A stretch of 64,000 nt of DNA from Nitrospinaceae bacterium (GTDB taxonomy: Bacteria; UBA8248): positions 129,117 through 193,116 of the forward strand of contig JABJAL010000020.1 in assembly GCA_018669005.1 (NCBI GenBank), in the 5' to 3' direction. A model generated the notes under the pieces. It was not told the DNA's origin and did no database searches. It saw nothing but the letters and a program-made list of their open reading frames with translations. The translations under genes and the position numbers were made by a program. This document shows, in pieces, positions 43,354-51,227 of this stretch. The first letter of the stretch is position 1. Each line of letters starts with the position of its first letter.

Positions 43354-44662
43354 TTTGATCGTTCCTTGAGGTTTTCAACATTTCCACCAGATAATCGGCT
43401 ACGCGCCCGGCCGCCCCGCGGTTCGCCATGACCGACTTCCACGCCGAGGCACCCGCCGCAGTGCGAGCACTCGTATCACTCAACAGGGGAAGAAAGGCCT
43501 CGGCCAAATCCTCGGGGCGCTCCACCCGAAACGCCCCGCCTACCTCAATGAGGCCACCAGCCACTTCCGAGAAATTTTGCATATGCCGCCCAAATATTAC
43601 CGGAACACCCCACCGTGCAGCCTCAATGGGATTCTGCCCTCCGTGGGGAACGATGCTGCCTCCGATAAAGGCGACAGTGGCGCATTCATACGCCTCCCCT
43701 AGTTGTCCCATGGTATCGAGAAGAACAACCTGTCCACCTTCCTGACCCACAGCCGTTTTATCTTTTAATTCACTCCAGCGGACAGGATCGACCCCCCCGC
43801 GGCGCAGGGCCTCCTCGGCATCCGCCAGCCGAGGCAAATGGCGCGGGGCGACCAACACGCCAAGGCGTCCGAAACGCTCTCTGAGAGTGCATATCGCCCG
43901 AGCCAGCGCCTCCTCCTCACCCGGATGCGTGCTCCCAGCCACAATAATCGGATCTGCACCCCCCAAGCCAAATTTTTCTTTAAGATGTTCCGGATCGTCT
44001 ACAACATGCGCGGCGGGCACGTCAAATTTTACGTTCCCCGCTGCAAACACCCCAGATGCACCCAGGGCACGATAGCGGATCGCGTCGGCCTCACCACGCG
44101 CCGCGACGCCTACCAGCTTTCCCAAAACGGAGAAGAACAACGGTCGCACCCGCAAGTAGCCCCGAAACGAATTTTCCGAGAGGCGCCCGTTGACGATACA
44201 CACGGGCAGCCCACGCCGTGCCGCGTGCCATACAAGATTCGGCCACAATTCTGTCTCGACAATGGCCATCGCAGTTGGACATATCCGCTCAAGTGCACTT
44301 CGTACAGAAAAGGGAAAATCAAAGGGAAGATAGAAAACATATTCGACACCATCGATCTTCATCGCCTCCTCGCGGCCAGTATCTGTAACCGTCGAGATAA
44401 CAATGCGAAGGTGCGGGCATCTTTTCAAAATCTCGGGCACCAGTATCGCCGCCACTCCAACTTCACCCACCGAAACGGCATGCAGCCACAGTCGTCCACC
44501 CGCCTTCGCCGGAGGAAGATGACGAACACGGCCCAGGCGCTCGGCCATGCCCACCAACGAGCGGCCACGCTGCCAGGAACGAGAAAAAAAATACAAAACA
44601 AGCAGCGGTGACAGCAGAAAAATCGCCGAGTTGTAGATGATATAGACAAAGGCTTCCATCAC
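43346..44662 (-). CDS. waaA: 3-deoxy-D-manno-octulosonic acid transferase (Kdo transferase)
   Basis: A 438-residue GT30 enzyme that attaches Kdo to lipid IVA. One N-terminal membrane anchor (residues ~5-22) is followed by the diagnostic 'ERLG' region, GGRLWLHAVSVGEVGVA, STVTDTGREEA and LPFDFPFSVRSALERICPTAMAIVETELWPNLV, with the family's catalytic Glu in the S-V-G-E motif. The second domain has FIGGSIVPHGGQNPIEAARWGVPVIFGRH. The GTG-ATG start overlaps the acyltransferase stop. Number of Kdo units added cannot be told. Confidence 0.94.
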   Translation of the reverse strand: MMEAFVYIIYNSAIFLLSPLLVLYFFSRSWQRGRSLVGMAERLGRVRHLPPAKAGGRLWLHAVSVGEVGVAAILVPEILKRCPHLRIVISTVTDTGREEAMKIDGVEYVFYLPFDFPFSVRSALERICPTAMAIVETELWPNLVWHAARRGLPVCIVNGRLSENSFRGYLRVRPLFFSVLGKLVGVAARGEADAIRYRALGASGVFAAGNVKFDVPAAHVVDDPEHLKEKFGLGGADPIIVAGSTHPGEEEALARAICTLRERFGRLGVLVAPRHLPRLADAEEALRRGGVDPVRWSELKDKTAVGQEGGQVVLLDTMGQLGEAYECATVAFIGGSIVPHGGQNPIEAARWGVPVIFGRHMQNFSEVAGGLIEVGGAFRVERPEDLAEAFLPLLSDTSARTAAGASAWKSVMANRGAAGRVADYLVEMLKTSRNDQNA

Positions 44663-45396
44663 GTACCACCGTTCTCGATGGCGAGGCGAGCCTGCTCATT
44701 TGCGTCCAGAAGACGCCTCTCAAGCTCTGCGCGATGCACTTCAAGCTCTGGTCCGTCTATCGAGGAGGGGACTTTCAACGGCTCCCCGTAAGAAATAACG
44801 GCTCTGGCGAAGGGAAGGGGGATGAGGGTTTTATCCCAGGTGGGCAAGCGAACGCCACGGGAGGTGGCAAAACCAACGGGGTAAATAGGAAGGCCCGTCT
44901 GGGCAGCCAGGAAAATCACGCCCGGTTTCACCTTATCCTGGGGGCCATTGGGACCATCAGGCGTGAAAATCGGGAACGTGCCATTTCCGGCAAGACGACC
45001 AAGCTGGCGGAGCGAGGAGGCGCCCCCCTTGTTTCGTCCGTCCATCCGACCCGAGGAGCCTCGGACGCTTCTGCCGCCAAGATGAAACATGATACGTGCC
45101 AGAAGCTCTCCATCACGACTACGGCTTGCCAAACATACCCAAGGAAACGGCGTCGAAAAATAGGGGGCGATCCCAACGTGGCGATGCCAAAAAGCGCCGA
45201 TGCATTGCTCTCCCCTCGACGCTTCCACTTCCCTGTGAATCTCGGGCTGAGTGCTTTCGCTCCTGAGGGTCGCGTAAATGAGACGCAAAAAAAGAGCAAT
45301 GGCACCCGCCCCCAGGCGGCTGAAAATCGGCGCCCTCGGATCACAACCCCACTCATCGTAGCCCGGAGTATCGGAGGTACTCATCTCGCCGCTCAC
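44659..45396 (-). CDS. DUF374 lysophospholipid acyltransferase-family protein
   Basis: A 245-residue LPLAT-superfamily protein of the DUF374 group, found next to waaA in many diderms. Motifs are GAFWHRHVGIAPYF (the H-x4-D region is replaced by a His-rich W-H-R-H start), SRSRDGELLARIMFHLGGRSVRGSS, and FTPDGPNGPQDKVKPGVIFLA, whose 'T-P-D-G-P' loop is the DUF374 signature. It may add a secondary acyl chain to lipid A in place of LpxL/LpxM, which are absent here; that role is inference. The GTG start at 45396 overlaps the lpxB stop. Confidence 0.85.
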   Translation of the reverse strand: MSGEMSTSDTPGYDEWGCDPRAPIFSRLGAGAIALFLRLIYATLRSESTQPEIHREVEASRGEQCIGAFWHRHVGIAPYFSTPFPWVCLASRSRDGELLARIMFHLGGRSVRGSSGRMDGRNKGGASSLRQLGRLAGNGTFPIFTPDGPNGPQDKVKPGVIFLAAQTGLPIYPVGFATSRGVRLPTWDKTLIPLPFARAVISYGEPLKVPSSIDGPELEVHRAELERRLLDANEQARLAIENGGT

Positions 45397-46547
45397 GTCG
45401 TTTTCTCCAACGCCATACGGATGCTTGTGGCCGCCCGCTCATACGGATCCGCTCCCGCGAGAGTCTCTCGTATTTCCCCAAACACGCGGAGTTGCCGCTC
45501 CCGCGTCTCAGAATCATCGAGAAGAGAGGCAAGCGAGGCGGCAATCTTATCTCCCCTAACCTGTTTTTGAAGCAACTCGGGGACAACCTCCCACCCCGCC
45601 AGCAGGTTGGGAAGACTGATGAAATCCACTTGAAGGAAAAAATATTTCGCCAATAGATAGCTGAAAACATCTCCCGCATAGCAAACATTCATCGGTGTAC
45701 CGAGCAGAGCACATTCGAGGGCCGCCGTTCCACTCGCAACAACGGTGGCGTCCGAAGCACGAACAAGCGAATGTTGGCTCCCCCGGACTACTCGAACGCG
45801 CCCTGTGGCCAGCATTTTCTGAATTGTGCCCTCTGTAAGTGCCTCGGCCTCGGACATCAGAAAAATCGTCCCGGGAAACTGTTTTTCCAAAATTTCACTA
45901 GAATCCATCATCGGCTCAAGGAGACGTGTAATCTCGCTACGGCGACTTCCCGGCAAGAAAGACACCACCCGATCACTATCGGAAATTCCGAGCTCGGCTC
46001 GCGCCTCCTGTCTGGAGGGGGCATCTCGTAGCGCATAAGCCACGGGGTTTCCAATAAATTCAGCCCGCCCCCCCTCGCGGCGAAAAATAGGCGGCTCGAA
46101 TGGGTAAATCGTCAATATTAAATCGCATATACGGGCGAGGGTTCGAGCGCGACCAGTTTTCCAGGCCCATACCTGGGGCGGAATGAAGTAGATGAGTTGC
46201 GGGGGTTCGGGAAGTCTACTGAAGGATTTGGCGAGAGAAAGATTAAAACCCGGATAGTCAACCAAAATAACGGCTGCGGGCCGCGAGGCCCGGACGCGGG
46301 AGAGTAAATCGCGTTTGATGCGTAGCAGCGCAGGTAAAACCTTGGGTACGCCACCAAAACCAATGACATCAAGCGGTCCGCAATCGTGGAGTATCTCGAC
46401 ACCCACGCCCCGCATCTCGTTGCCGCCCACGCCGAAAGCGCTGGAGCCGGGTATCTCAGTCGATAAAGCCCGGATAAGACGCGCCGCGTGAAGATCGCCC
46501 GAGGGCTCGCCGGCGACAACCATAAACCGGACGTCGTTGGCACTCAT
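45393..46547 (-). CDS. lpxB: Lipid-A-disaccharide synthase
   Basis: A 384-residue GT19 enzyme that joins lipid X to UDP-2,3-diacylglucosamine, making the beta-1,6 disaccharide. It opens FMVVAGEPSGDLHAARLIRAL, the signature for LpxB, and has VDYPGFNLSLAK, YFIPPQVWAWKTGRARTLA, GNPVAYAL and SGTAALECALLGTPMNVCY. Length is normal. It overlaps lpxI and the acyltransferase gene (ATGA type). The gene sits in the standard lipid A gene order. Confidence 0.95.
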   Translation of the reverse strand: MSANDVRFMVVAGEPSGDLHAARLIRALSTEIPGSSAFGVGGNEMRGVGVEILHDCGPLDVIGFGGVPKVLPALLRIKRDLLSRVRASRPAAVILVDYPGFNLSLAKSFSRLPEPPQLIYFIPPQVWAWKTGRARTLARICDLILTIYPFEPPIFRREGGRAEFIGNPVAYALRDAPSRQEARAELGISDSDRVVSFLPGSRRSEITRLLEPMMDSSEILEKQFPGTIFLMSEAEALTEGTIQKMLATGRVRVVRGSQHSLVRASDATVVASGTAALECALLGTPMNVCYAGDVFSYLLAKYFFLQVDFISLPNLLAGWEVVPELLQKQVRGDKIAASLASLLDDSETRERQLRVFGEIRETLAGADPYERAATSIRMALEKTT

Positions 46548-47374
46548 TTTTCCTCTTCACTCCGCCATCCGGCCAGGGCGATACCCGCAGCATCTGCGTC
46601 CTTGATGAGCGCTTCTTTGTCGATAAGAAAAGTTGCACCAGCCTCGACAACCAGTATCGAGGCGCCGCCTTCCTTCACCACCTTGAGTGTAGCGGGCCCC
46701 ACTGTCGGAATATCGTAGCGAGCGTCCTGATCAGGCCGGGCAACCTTGCAAACGACCGCACCGGTTCCTGCCAGAGCGCATCCGCGCCGAATTGTCTCAT
46801 CGGTGCCCTCCATGGCCTCCACCGCAACCACCGCACCTTTTTTGGCAACAAGGGTCTGTCCAATGTCGAGGCGGGCAATTTCTCGCGCCATTTGAAAAGC
46901 GTAGCGAACCTCCCCCTCCTCCCCTGCGGGGATGGGAAATTTACCAAACTGGCCCTCGGGTGCGAGAAGGTGATCGAGAAACTCTGTTTGGGGAATGACT
47001 TCAAGATTATTTTTTCCAACGAATTCGAGCACTTCATCCATGATGGTAATGTCTGCCAGGTTCTTGACCCGGTACATGAAGCGAAGCGCCTCAAAATCGA
47101 ATTTCAATCCCTGGAAGAGAAGATTCTTTTCCACCTTGCCAGCAAAACCGACACGCCGAACGCCTTCTGAGTGAAAAAAAGCCATAATTTTCTTTGGCTG
47201 CAAGGGTGAAAAATGGGCACTGGAGGTGGCGATATCCGATAGGGAATCGAGATCCGAGGCCGATAAGGCCACAACAACAACCTCGCATCCTCGCTCTCGG
47301 GCCCTGGAGGCAAATTCAACAGCCAGGGAGCCTGTGCCAGCGACAAGCCCTATCCGCTCTCGGGGGTCGGACAT
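46544..47374 (-). CDS. lpxI: UDP-2,3-diacylglucosamine pyrophosphatase LpxI (DUF1009)
   Basis: A 276-residue LpxI, the alternative to LpxH, which cleaves UDP-2,3-diacylglucosamine to lipid X and UMP. It opens GLVAGTGSLAVEFASRARERG and has KVEKNLLFQGLKFD and DIGQTLVAKKGAVVAVEAMEGTDETI, followed by PDQDARYDIPTVGPATL, all LpxI blocks. LpxI is common in Alphaproteobacteria and several other phyla, and no LpxH appears in the window. It overlaps lpxB by 4 nt. The 12-nt gap to the Gfo/Idh gene suggests co-transcription. Confidence 0.93.
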   Translation of the reverse strand: MSDPRERIGLVAGTGSLAVEFASRARERGCEVVVVALSASDLDSLSDIATSSAHFSPLQPKKIMAFFHSEGVRRVGFAGKVEKNLLFQGLKFDFEALRFMYRVKNLADITIMDEVLEFVGKNNLEVIPQTEFLDHLLAPEGQFGKFPIPAGEEGEVRYAFQMAREIARLDIGQTLVAKKGAVVAVEAMEGTDETIRRGCALAGTGAVVCKVARPDQDARYDIPTVGPATLKVVKEGGASILVVEAGATFLIDKEALIKDADAAGIALAGWRSEEEK

Positions 47375-47386
47375 ATTCGGGAAGCG

Positions 47387-48355
47387 TTAAATCGTTGTGG
47401 GGGCGGGCACGTCAAGCATCTTTAAAACACGCAAGGCCACGTCCAACGAACGCAATTCACGTTCGGGATCAGTAACCACGATGCCCGCCTCGGCGGCAGA
47501 AAGGAAATATCTGAGTTCCAGTTTCAGGGGGTTATCCTTGTGAACAAACATGCGCTCCACCTGGGATTGTTCACTGTACTTAAGTTCCTCGCGCGAAAGG
47601 GTACGCTCGCTCGACGCTTGGCGATAAATTCTGAGTTCCTGATCTGCATAGTCAAGCCGTATGAAAGCATCAGGCTGCGAAATCGAAAGCGTACGGACCT
47701 TGTGCTGGGTGATGCGACTTGCCGTGAACGTGGCAATGCAGCCGCCGGAGAATTGAAGTTGCACGTTCGCCACATCGTCCCTATCGCTCACGATAATGGC
47801 GCCGTTCGCTGAAAGCGATGTCACATCCTCGCTCACTAACCGGAGGATGATATCCAAATCGTGGATCATCAAATCAAGTATCACGCCATCGTTCTTTGCC
47901 CGCGAAACAAAAGGGCCCAGACGGCGACATTCGATTAGACTCGGATTGCTAACAATCTCGGACAACTCCTGCACCGCACCATTGAAGCGCTCGACGTGGC
48001 CAATATGGAGGACTTTTTTCTTTTCCGTGGCGATACGGAATAGCTCTCGGGCCTCTTCAACATCGTTGCATATGGGTTTTTCTACGAGAACGTGAATTCC
48101 ATTTTCAAGAAACATCTTGGACACGCGGTAGTGATGTGCAGTCGGCACGGCAACAATAACCGCATCGACTTTCCCGATAAGATCCTCGGGGCGAGAAAAA
48201 GACTCTGCCCCAAATTTATCGGCCAACTCGCGAACGCGGCTCTCATCAGGGTCCGCCAGTGCGACGAGATTCGCATCCACTATCTCGCTGAGCGCGGCCA
48301 CATGGTAGCTTCCCATATGGCCAACACCGGCCACACCTATACGCAACAAATCCAT
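47387..48355 (-). CDS. Gfo/Idh/MocA-family oxidoreductase (possible GnnA-like)
   Basis: A 322-residue NAD(P)-dependent sugar oxidoreductase: Rossmann loop GVAGVGHMGSYHV (7-19), active-site VEKPICND (Glu92-Lys93-Pro94), and the C-terminal beta-sheet domain with DLMIHDLDIILRL. Its place between lpxA and lpxI/lpxB matches GnnA of Acidithiobacillus, which oxidises UDP-GlcNAc at C3 so that GnnB can aminate it and LpxA can use UDP-GlcNAc3N. No GnnB aminotransferase is present here. It may be an orphan that retains location, or may work with a distant gene. Confidence 0.82.
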   Translation of the reverse strand: MDLLRIGVAGVGHMGSYHVAALSEIVDANLVALADPDESRVRELADKFGAESFSRPEDLIGKVDAVIVAVPTAHHYRVSKMFLENGIHVLVEKPICNDVEEARELFRIATEKKKVLHIGHVERFNGAVQELSEIVSNPSLIECRRLGPFVSRAKNDGVILDLMIHDLDIILRLVSEDVTSLSANGAIIVSDRDDVANVQLQFSGGCIATFTASRITQHKVRTLSISQPDAFIRLDYADQELRIYRQASSERTLSREELKYSEQSQVERMFVHKDNPLKLELRYFLSAAEAGIVVTDPERELRSLDVALRVLKMLDVPAPTTI

Positions 48356-48378
48356 TTCACATCTCCGAGCATTAAAAA

Positions 48379-49161
48379 CTAAACTCCGCCCCTGTAAATT
48401 CCCCTTTCGGAAGAACGCATAAAGTCTAACACGGATTGGATCTCGCGTCCCAGAGGGAGTTCCTCCTCTATCCGGCCAAGGGCATCTTCCACGATTTTTG
48501 CTTCATCAAAGAGAATTCGGTAGGCCTGTTTCAGATGCCCCCGTACTTCGGCTGACACCCCGGTTCGCCTCAGGCCAATGGTATTAAGCCCTCTGATTAC
48601 GGGCGGATTTCCATCTGCATTCGTGAAAGGCGGGATATCCTTACGGACGGCGGAGGGCCCCGTCAGAATAACGCCCTCACCAATACGTACAAACTGATGT
48701 ATCCCCACTAAACCTGTGATAAAAACATCGTTTCCCACTTCCACATGGCCACTCAGGGACGTTGAATTCGTTAAGATCACCCGATCGCTAAGAATGCAGT
48801 CATGAGCGACATGCGAGAGAACCATCAAATAGCACGACTCGCCAACCTGGGTAAGACCGTCTTCCTTGATTGAGCGGTGAACTGTGGCCATCTCTCGTAC
48901 GACCGTGCGCGCGCCGATCACAACCCTGCCACCCGGCCCGTCAAGATTAGTGTACTGCCCCTCGGTACCGATAACCGCACTCGGAAATATCCGGCAGCCA
49001 GGGCCTAACTCGGCTTGCCCCTCGATTACGACATGCGCCCCAATCTCGCAACCATCGCCTAGCTGGACGTCGGGGCCGATAACGGCGCCGGGGCCAACAC
49101 ACACATCATCGCCAATCGAGGCCTTAGGATCGACATGAGCCGCCGGATGAATGGTGCTCAC
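48379..49161 (-). CDS. lpxA: UDP-N-acetylglucosamine O-acyltransferase
   Basis: A 260-residue left-handed beta-helix enzyme that starts lipid A synthesis. Hexapeptide repeats (I-x-G-D-x-x etc.) run from about residue 5 to 190, and the catalytic His is His120 in VLSHVAHDCI, with His117 nearby as in E. coli (H122/H125). A C-terminal helical domain follows (GVSAEVRGHLKQAYRIL). Length is typical. Its 4-nt overlap with fabZ and the downstream Gfo/Idh gene place it in the lpx operon. Acceptor (GlcNAc or GlcNAc3N) not predictable from the sequence alone. Confidence 0.95.
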   Translation of the reverse strand: MSTIHPAAHVDPKASIGDDVCVGPGAVIGPDVQLGDGCEIGAHVVIEGQAELGPGCRIFPSAVIGTEGQYTNLDGPGGRVVIGARTVVREMATVHRSIKEDGLTQVGESCYLMVLSHVAHDCILSDRVILTNSTSLSGHVEVGNDVFITGLVGIHQFVRIGEGVILTGPSAVRKDIPPFTNADGNPPVIRGLNTIGLRRTGVSAEVRGHLKQAYRILFDEAKIVEDALGRIEEELPLGREIQSVLDFMRSSERGIYRGGV

Positions 49162-49604
49162 GACTCTGACGGGGCCTCGATGACATGGGCGGTAAGCACG
49201 GCCTCGACAGCCGTTTCATCCTCCACCTTCACGACGCAATCCACTTTCCAGAGAAACGAGCGATGCCGCAGAAGCTTCACCTCGATGCGAAGCTGATCAC
49301 CTGGCACGACGGCCCGTCGGAATTTTGCCTGCTCGATTCCGGCGAAACGAAACTCAGCAGATGGATCGGCAAGCTTTGTCCCAAAAATACAAAGAAGCGC
49401 CGCCTGAGCCATAGCCTCAATCATCATGACGCCAGGCATAATCGGATTATCAGGAAAGTGCCCGTTAAAAAACGGCTCGTTACGCGTAACGTTTTTTATA
49501 GCGACAATCGAAACCGCCTCGGTATCTAGTTCGAGAACCTTATCGATCAGCAGCATCGGATAGCGATGCGGAAGCAATTCAAGAATTTCTTCGGGAGATA
49601 TCAA
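49158..49604 (-). CDS. fabZ: (3R)-hydroxyacyl-ACP dehydratase
   Basis: A 148-residue hot-dog fold dehydratase that converts 3-hydroxyacyl-ACP to trans-2-enoyl-ACP in fatty-acid elongation. The catalytic pair is His49 in [14 protein letters not shown] and Glu63 in MIEAMAQAA. The N-terminal [14 protein letters not shown] is diagnostic for FabZ rather than FabA. Length is typical. It lies between lpxD and lpxA, the standard arrangement that links fatty acid and lipid A synthesis by competing for 3-hydroxyacyl-ACP. ATGA overlaps on both sides. Confidence 0.96.
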   Translation of the reverse strand: MISPEEILELLPHRYPMLLIDKVLELDTEAVSIVAIKNVTRNEPFFNGHFPDNPIMPGVMMIEAMAQAALLCIFGTKLADPSAEFRFAGIEQAKFRRAVVPGDQLRIEVKLLRHRSFLWKVDCVVKVEDETAVEAVLTAHVIEAPSES

Positions 49605-50608
49605 GTTTCGTTTTCCTCCAGTTTTCTCTCGACACTGGCCAAGCGGCGCGCGATTTCCGGTAAACGAGAATACACAGCCAAACGTCGACGCGCCTCCGAA
49701 ATATCGACGGCGGGTGCATCGAGGTAGACTTTACCTCCCTCAAGACTTTTTGAAACACCCGACATGGCGCCGAACATCGCCCCATCTCCAATCTCGACAT
49801 GATCGGCAACCCCCACACGGCCCCCCATAACGACCCCACGGCCAATCGTCACGCTTCCGGAAATACCCGTCTGGCTCGCAATAAGGCATCCCTCACCAAT
49901 GGTAACGTTGTGGGCAATCTGCACAAGATTGTCGATCTTGGACCCGCGCTTAATCAGCGTTTCACCAATTGAGGCTCGATCCACAACTGCGCAAGCCCCG
50001 ATTTCAACATCGTCCTCGATTACAACGGTGCCCGTTTGAGGGAATTTTTCCACCCCGCCCCGGCCATCCGGGACATATCCGAATCCATCAGAGCCGATCA
50101 CGGCTCCAGCATGAAGTATGACACGCGCTCCGATGGAGACACCCGGATAAATGACACAATTAGGATGAACAACACTATCGGAGCCAAGCTCAGCCCCATC
50201 CCCAATACGGGCCCCTGCTCCAATAACACAGCCGTCGCCGACACTCGCGCCAGCCCCGATACTCGCGGCCACACCAACGGACACACCGCCGCCAATGCTG
50301 GCGGTCTCATCGATTACAGCTGAGGGATGAATTCCGGGAATAACTTTTTTTTCAGGCCGGAGAAGGGCAACAGCGCGGACGAAACCTAGTTTCGGATTCT
50401 CACAACGCACACCCGGGCGCCCAGGCTCCACGCCCGGTGGAACAATGAGGGCACCAGCATCGGTGGGCTTACTCATCTGCTTTTCTGAATCGGCATAACT
50501 CAACGTATCTGGCGCGGCCGCCTCGAATTCTGCGACATCCCGCACTTCAAACCCGCCTTCGCCTATGAGTTCCCCATCAATCTTCTCGGCGATCTCGGCG
50601 AGGCGCAT
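49601..50608 (-). CDS. lpxD: UDP-3-O-acylglucosamine N-acyltransferase
   Basis: A 335-residue trimeric left-handed beta-helix enzyme that adds the N-linked 3-hydroxyacyl chain to UDP-3-O-acyl-GlcN. An N-terminal uridine-binding domain (residues ~1-95) precedes the hexapeptide repeats; the catalytic His is in NLVQIAHNV and the motif DGFGY/'GSDGFGYV' lines the substrate site. A C-terminal helix ends in ERKLEENET. Length is normal. It overlaps fabZ by 4 nt and begins 1 nt from the ompH/skp stop. Confidence 0.95.
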   Translation of the reverse strand: MRLAEIAEKIDGELIGEGGFEVRDVAEFEAAAPDTLSYADSEKQMSKPTDAGALIVPPGVEPGRPGVRCENPKLGFVRAVALLRPEKKVIPGIHPSAVIDETASIGGGVSVGVAASIGAGASVGDGCVIGAGARIGDGAELGSDSVVHPNCVIYPGVSIGARVILHAGAVIGSDGFGYVPDGRGGVEKFPQTGTVVIEDDVEIGACAVVDRASIGETLIKRGSKIDNLVQIAHNVTIGEGCLIASQTGISGSVTIGRGVVMGGRVGVADHVEIGDGAMFGAMSGVSKSLEGGKVYLDAPAVDISEARRRLAVYSRLPEIARRLASVERKLEENET

Positions 50609-50609
50609 C

Positions 50610-51182
50610 TCATTTCTTCTTTTTGTTGTAAAGCTTAATCACCTGGTCGGTAATATTCACCTTTTTATCTACATACAGGACGCCACCTATGGTCCTGTCG
50701 ATGATCAAATCGTATTTTCCTTCCTGTGCAATTTCAAGCACCACCTCGCGGGTCTGCTTGAGGAGGCCACCCATCAGTTTACGCTGGCGGGACTGGAGGT
50801 CCCTCTGACTCTCCTGCACAAGGCGCTTGAGTTCATCTTCCTGGCGGGAGAAAGTCCTCCGCTGCTGGCGCAGGTTCTCTACTTTCCTGTCCCGCTCCTC
50901 TTTGCGCCATATTGGGCCTTTTCGCTGAACTTCCAGTTGGAGTTCACGAATATTTTTCACCATGCCCTCAAGGACCGTCCTTTTTTTGATGAGATCCACC
51001 TCAAGACGTTTTTTTTCTTTTTCAAGAGTGGCTCTCGCCTTCTTACCCGCATCGGAGCCAGCAACTGCTTTTTGCACATCCACCACGGCAATACGCGTTT
51101 GAGCGAAAACCACCGTTCCAAATCCAAAAACAAAAGAGACAATTCCAAATAGAAAAACACAAATTAAATTACGTTTCAACAC
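50610..51182 (-). CDS. skp: OmpH/Skp-like periplasmic chaperone
   Basis: A ~190-residue secreted coiled-coil protein. The signal peptide ends near FGTVVFA; the mature part starts [13 protein letters not shown], the conserved Skp/OmpH strand, then two long charged helices (Lys/Glu/Arg-rich, roughly residues 50-150) form the tentacles, and [21 protein letters not shown] is the C-terminal body strand. Skp escorts outer-membrane proteins to BamA, the upstream neighbour. GTG at 51182 with GGGAG 7-8 nt upstream is preferred over other starts. The sequence is more basic than most Skp proteins, ending in KKKK. Confidence 0.88.
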   Translation of the reverse strand: MLKRNLICVFLFGIVSFVFGFGTVVFAQTRIAVVDVQKAVAGSDAGKKARATLEKEKKRLEVDLIKKRTVLEGMVKNIRELQLEVQRKGPIWRKEERDRKVENLRQQRRTFSRQEDELKRLVQESQRDLQSRQRKLMGGLLKQTREVVLEIAQEGKYDLIIDRTIGGVLYVDKKVNITDQVIKLYNKKKK

Positions 51183-51227
51183 AACTCTTCTCCCTTTCCA
51201 GGGTTTAAATAAAGTTTCCAACTCTCT

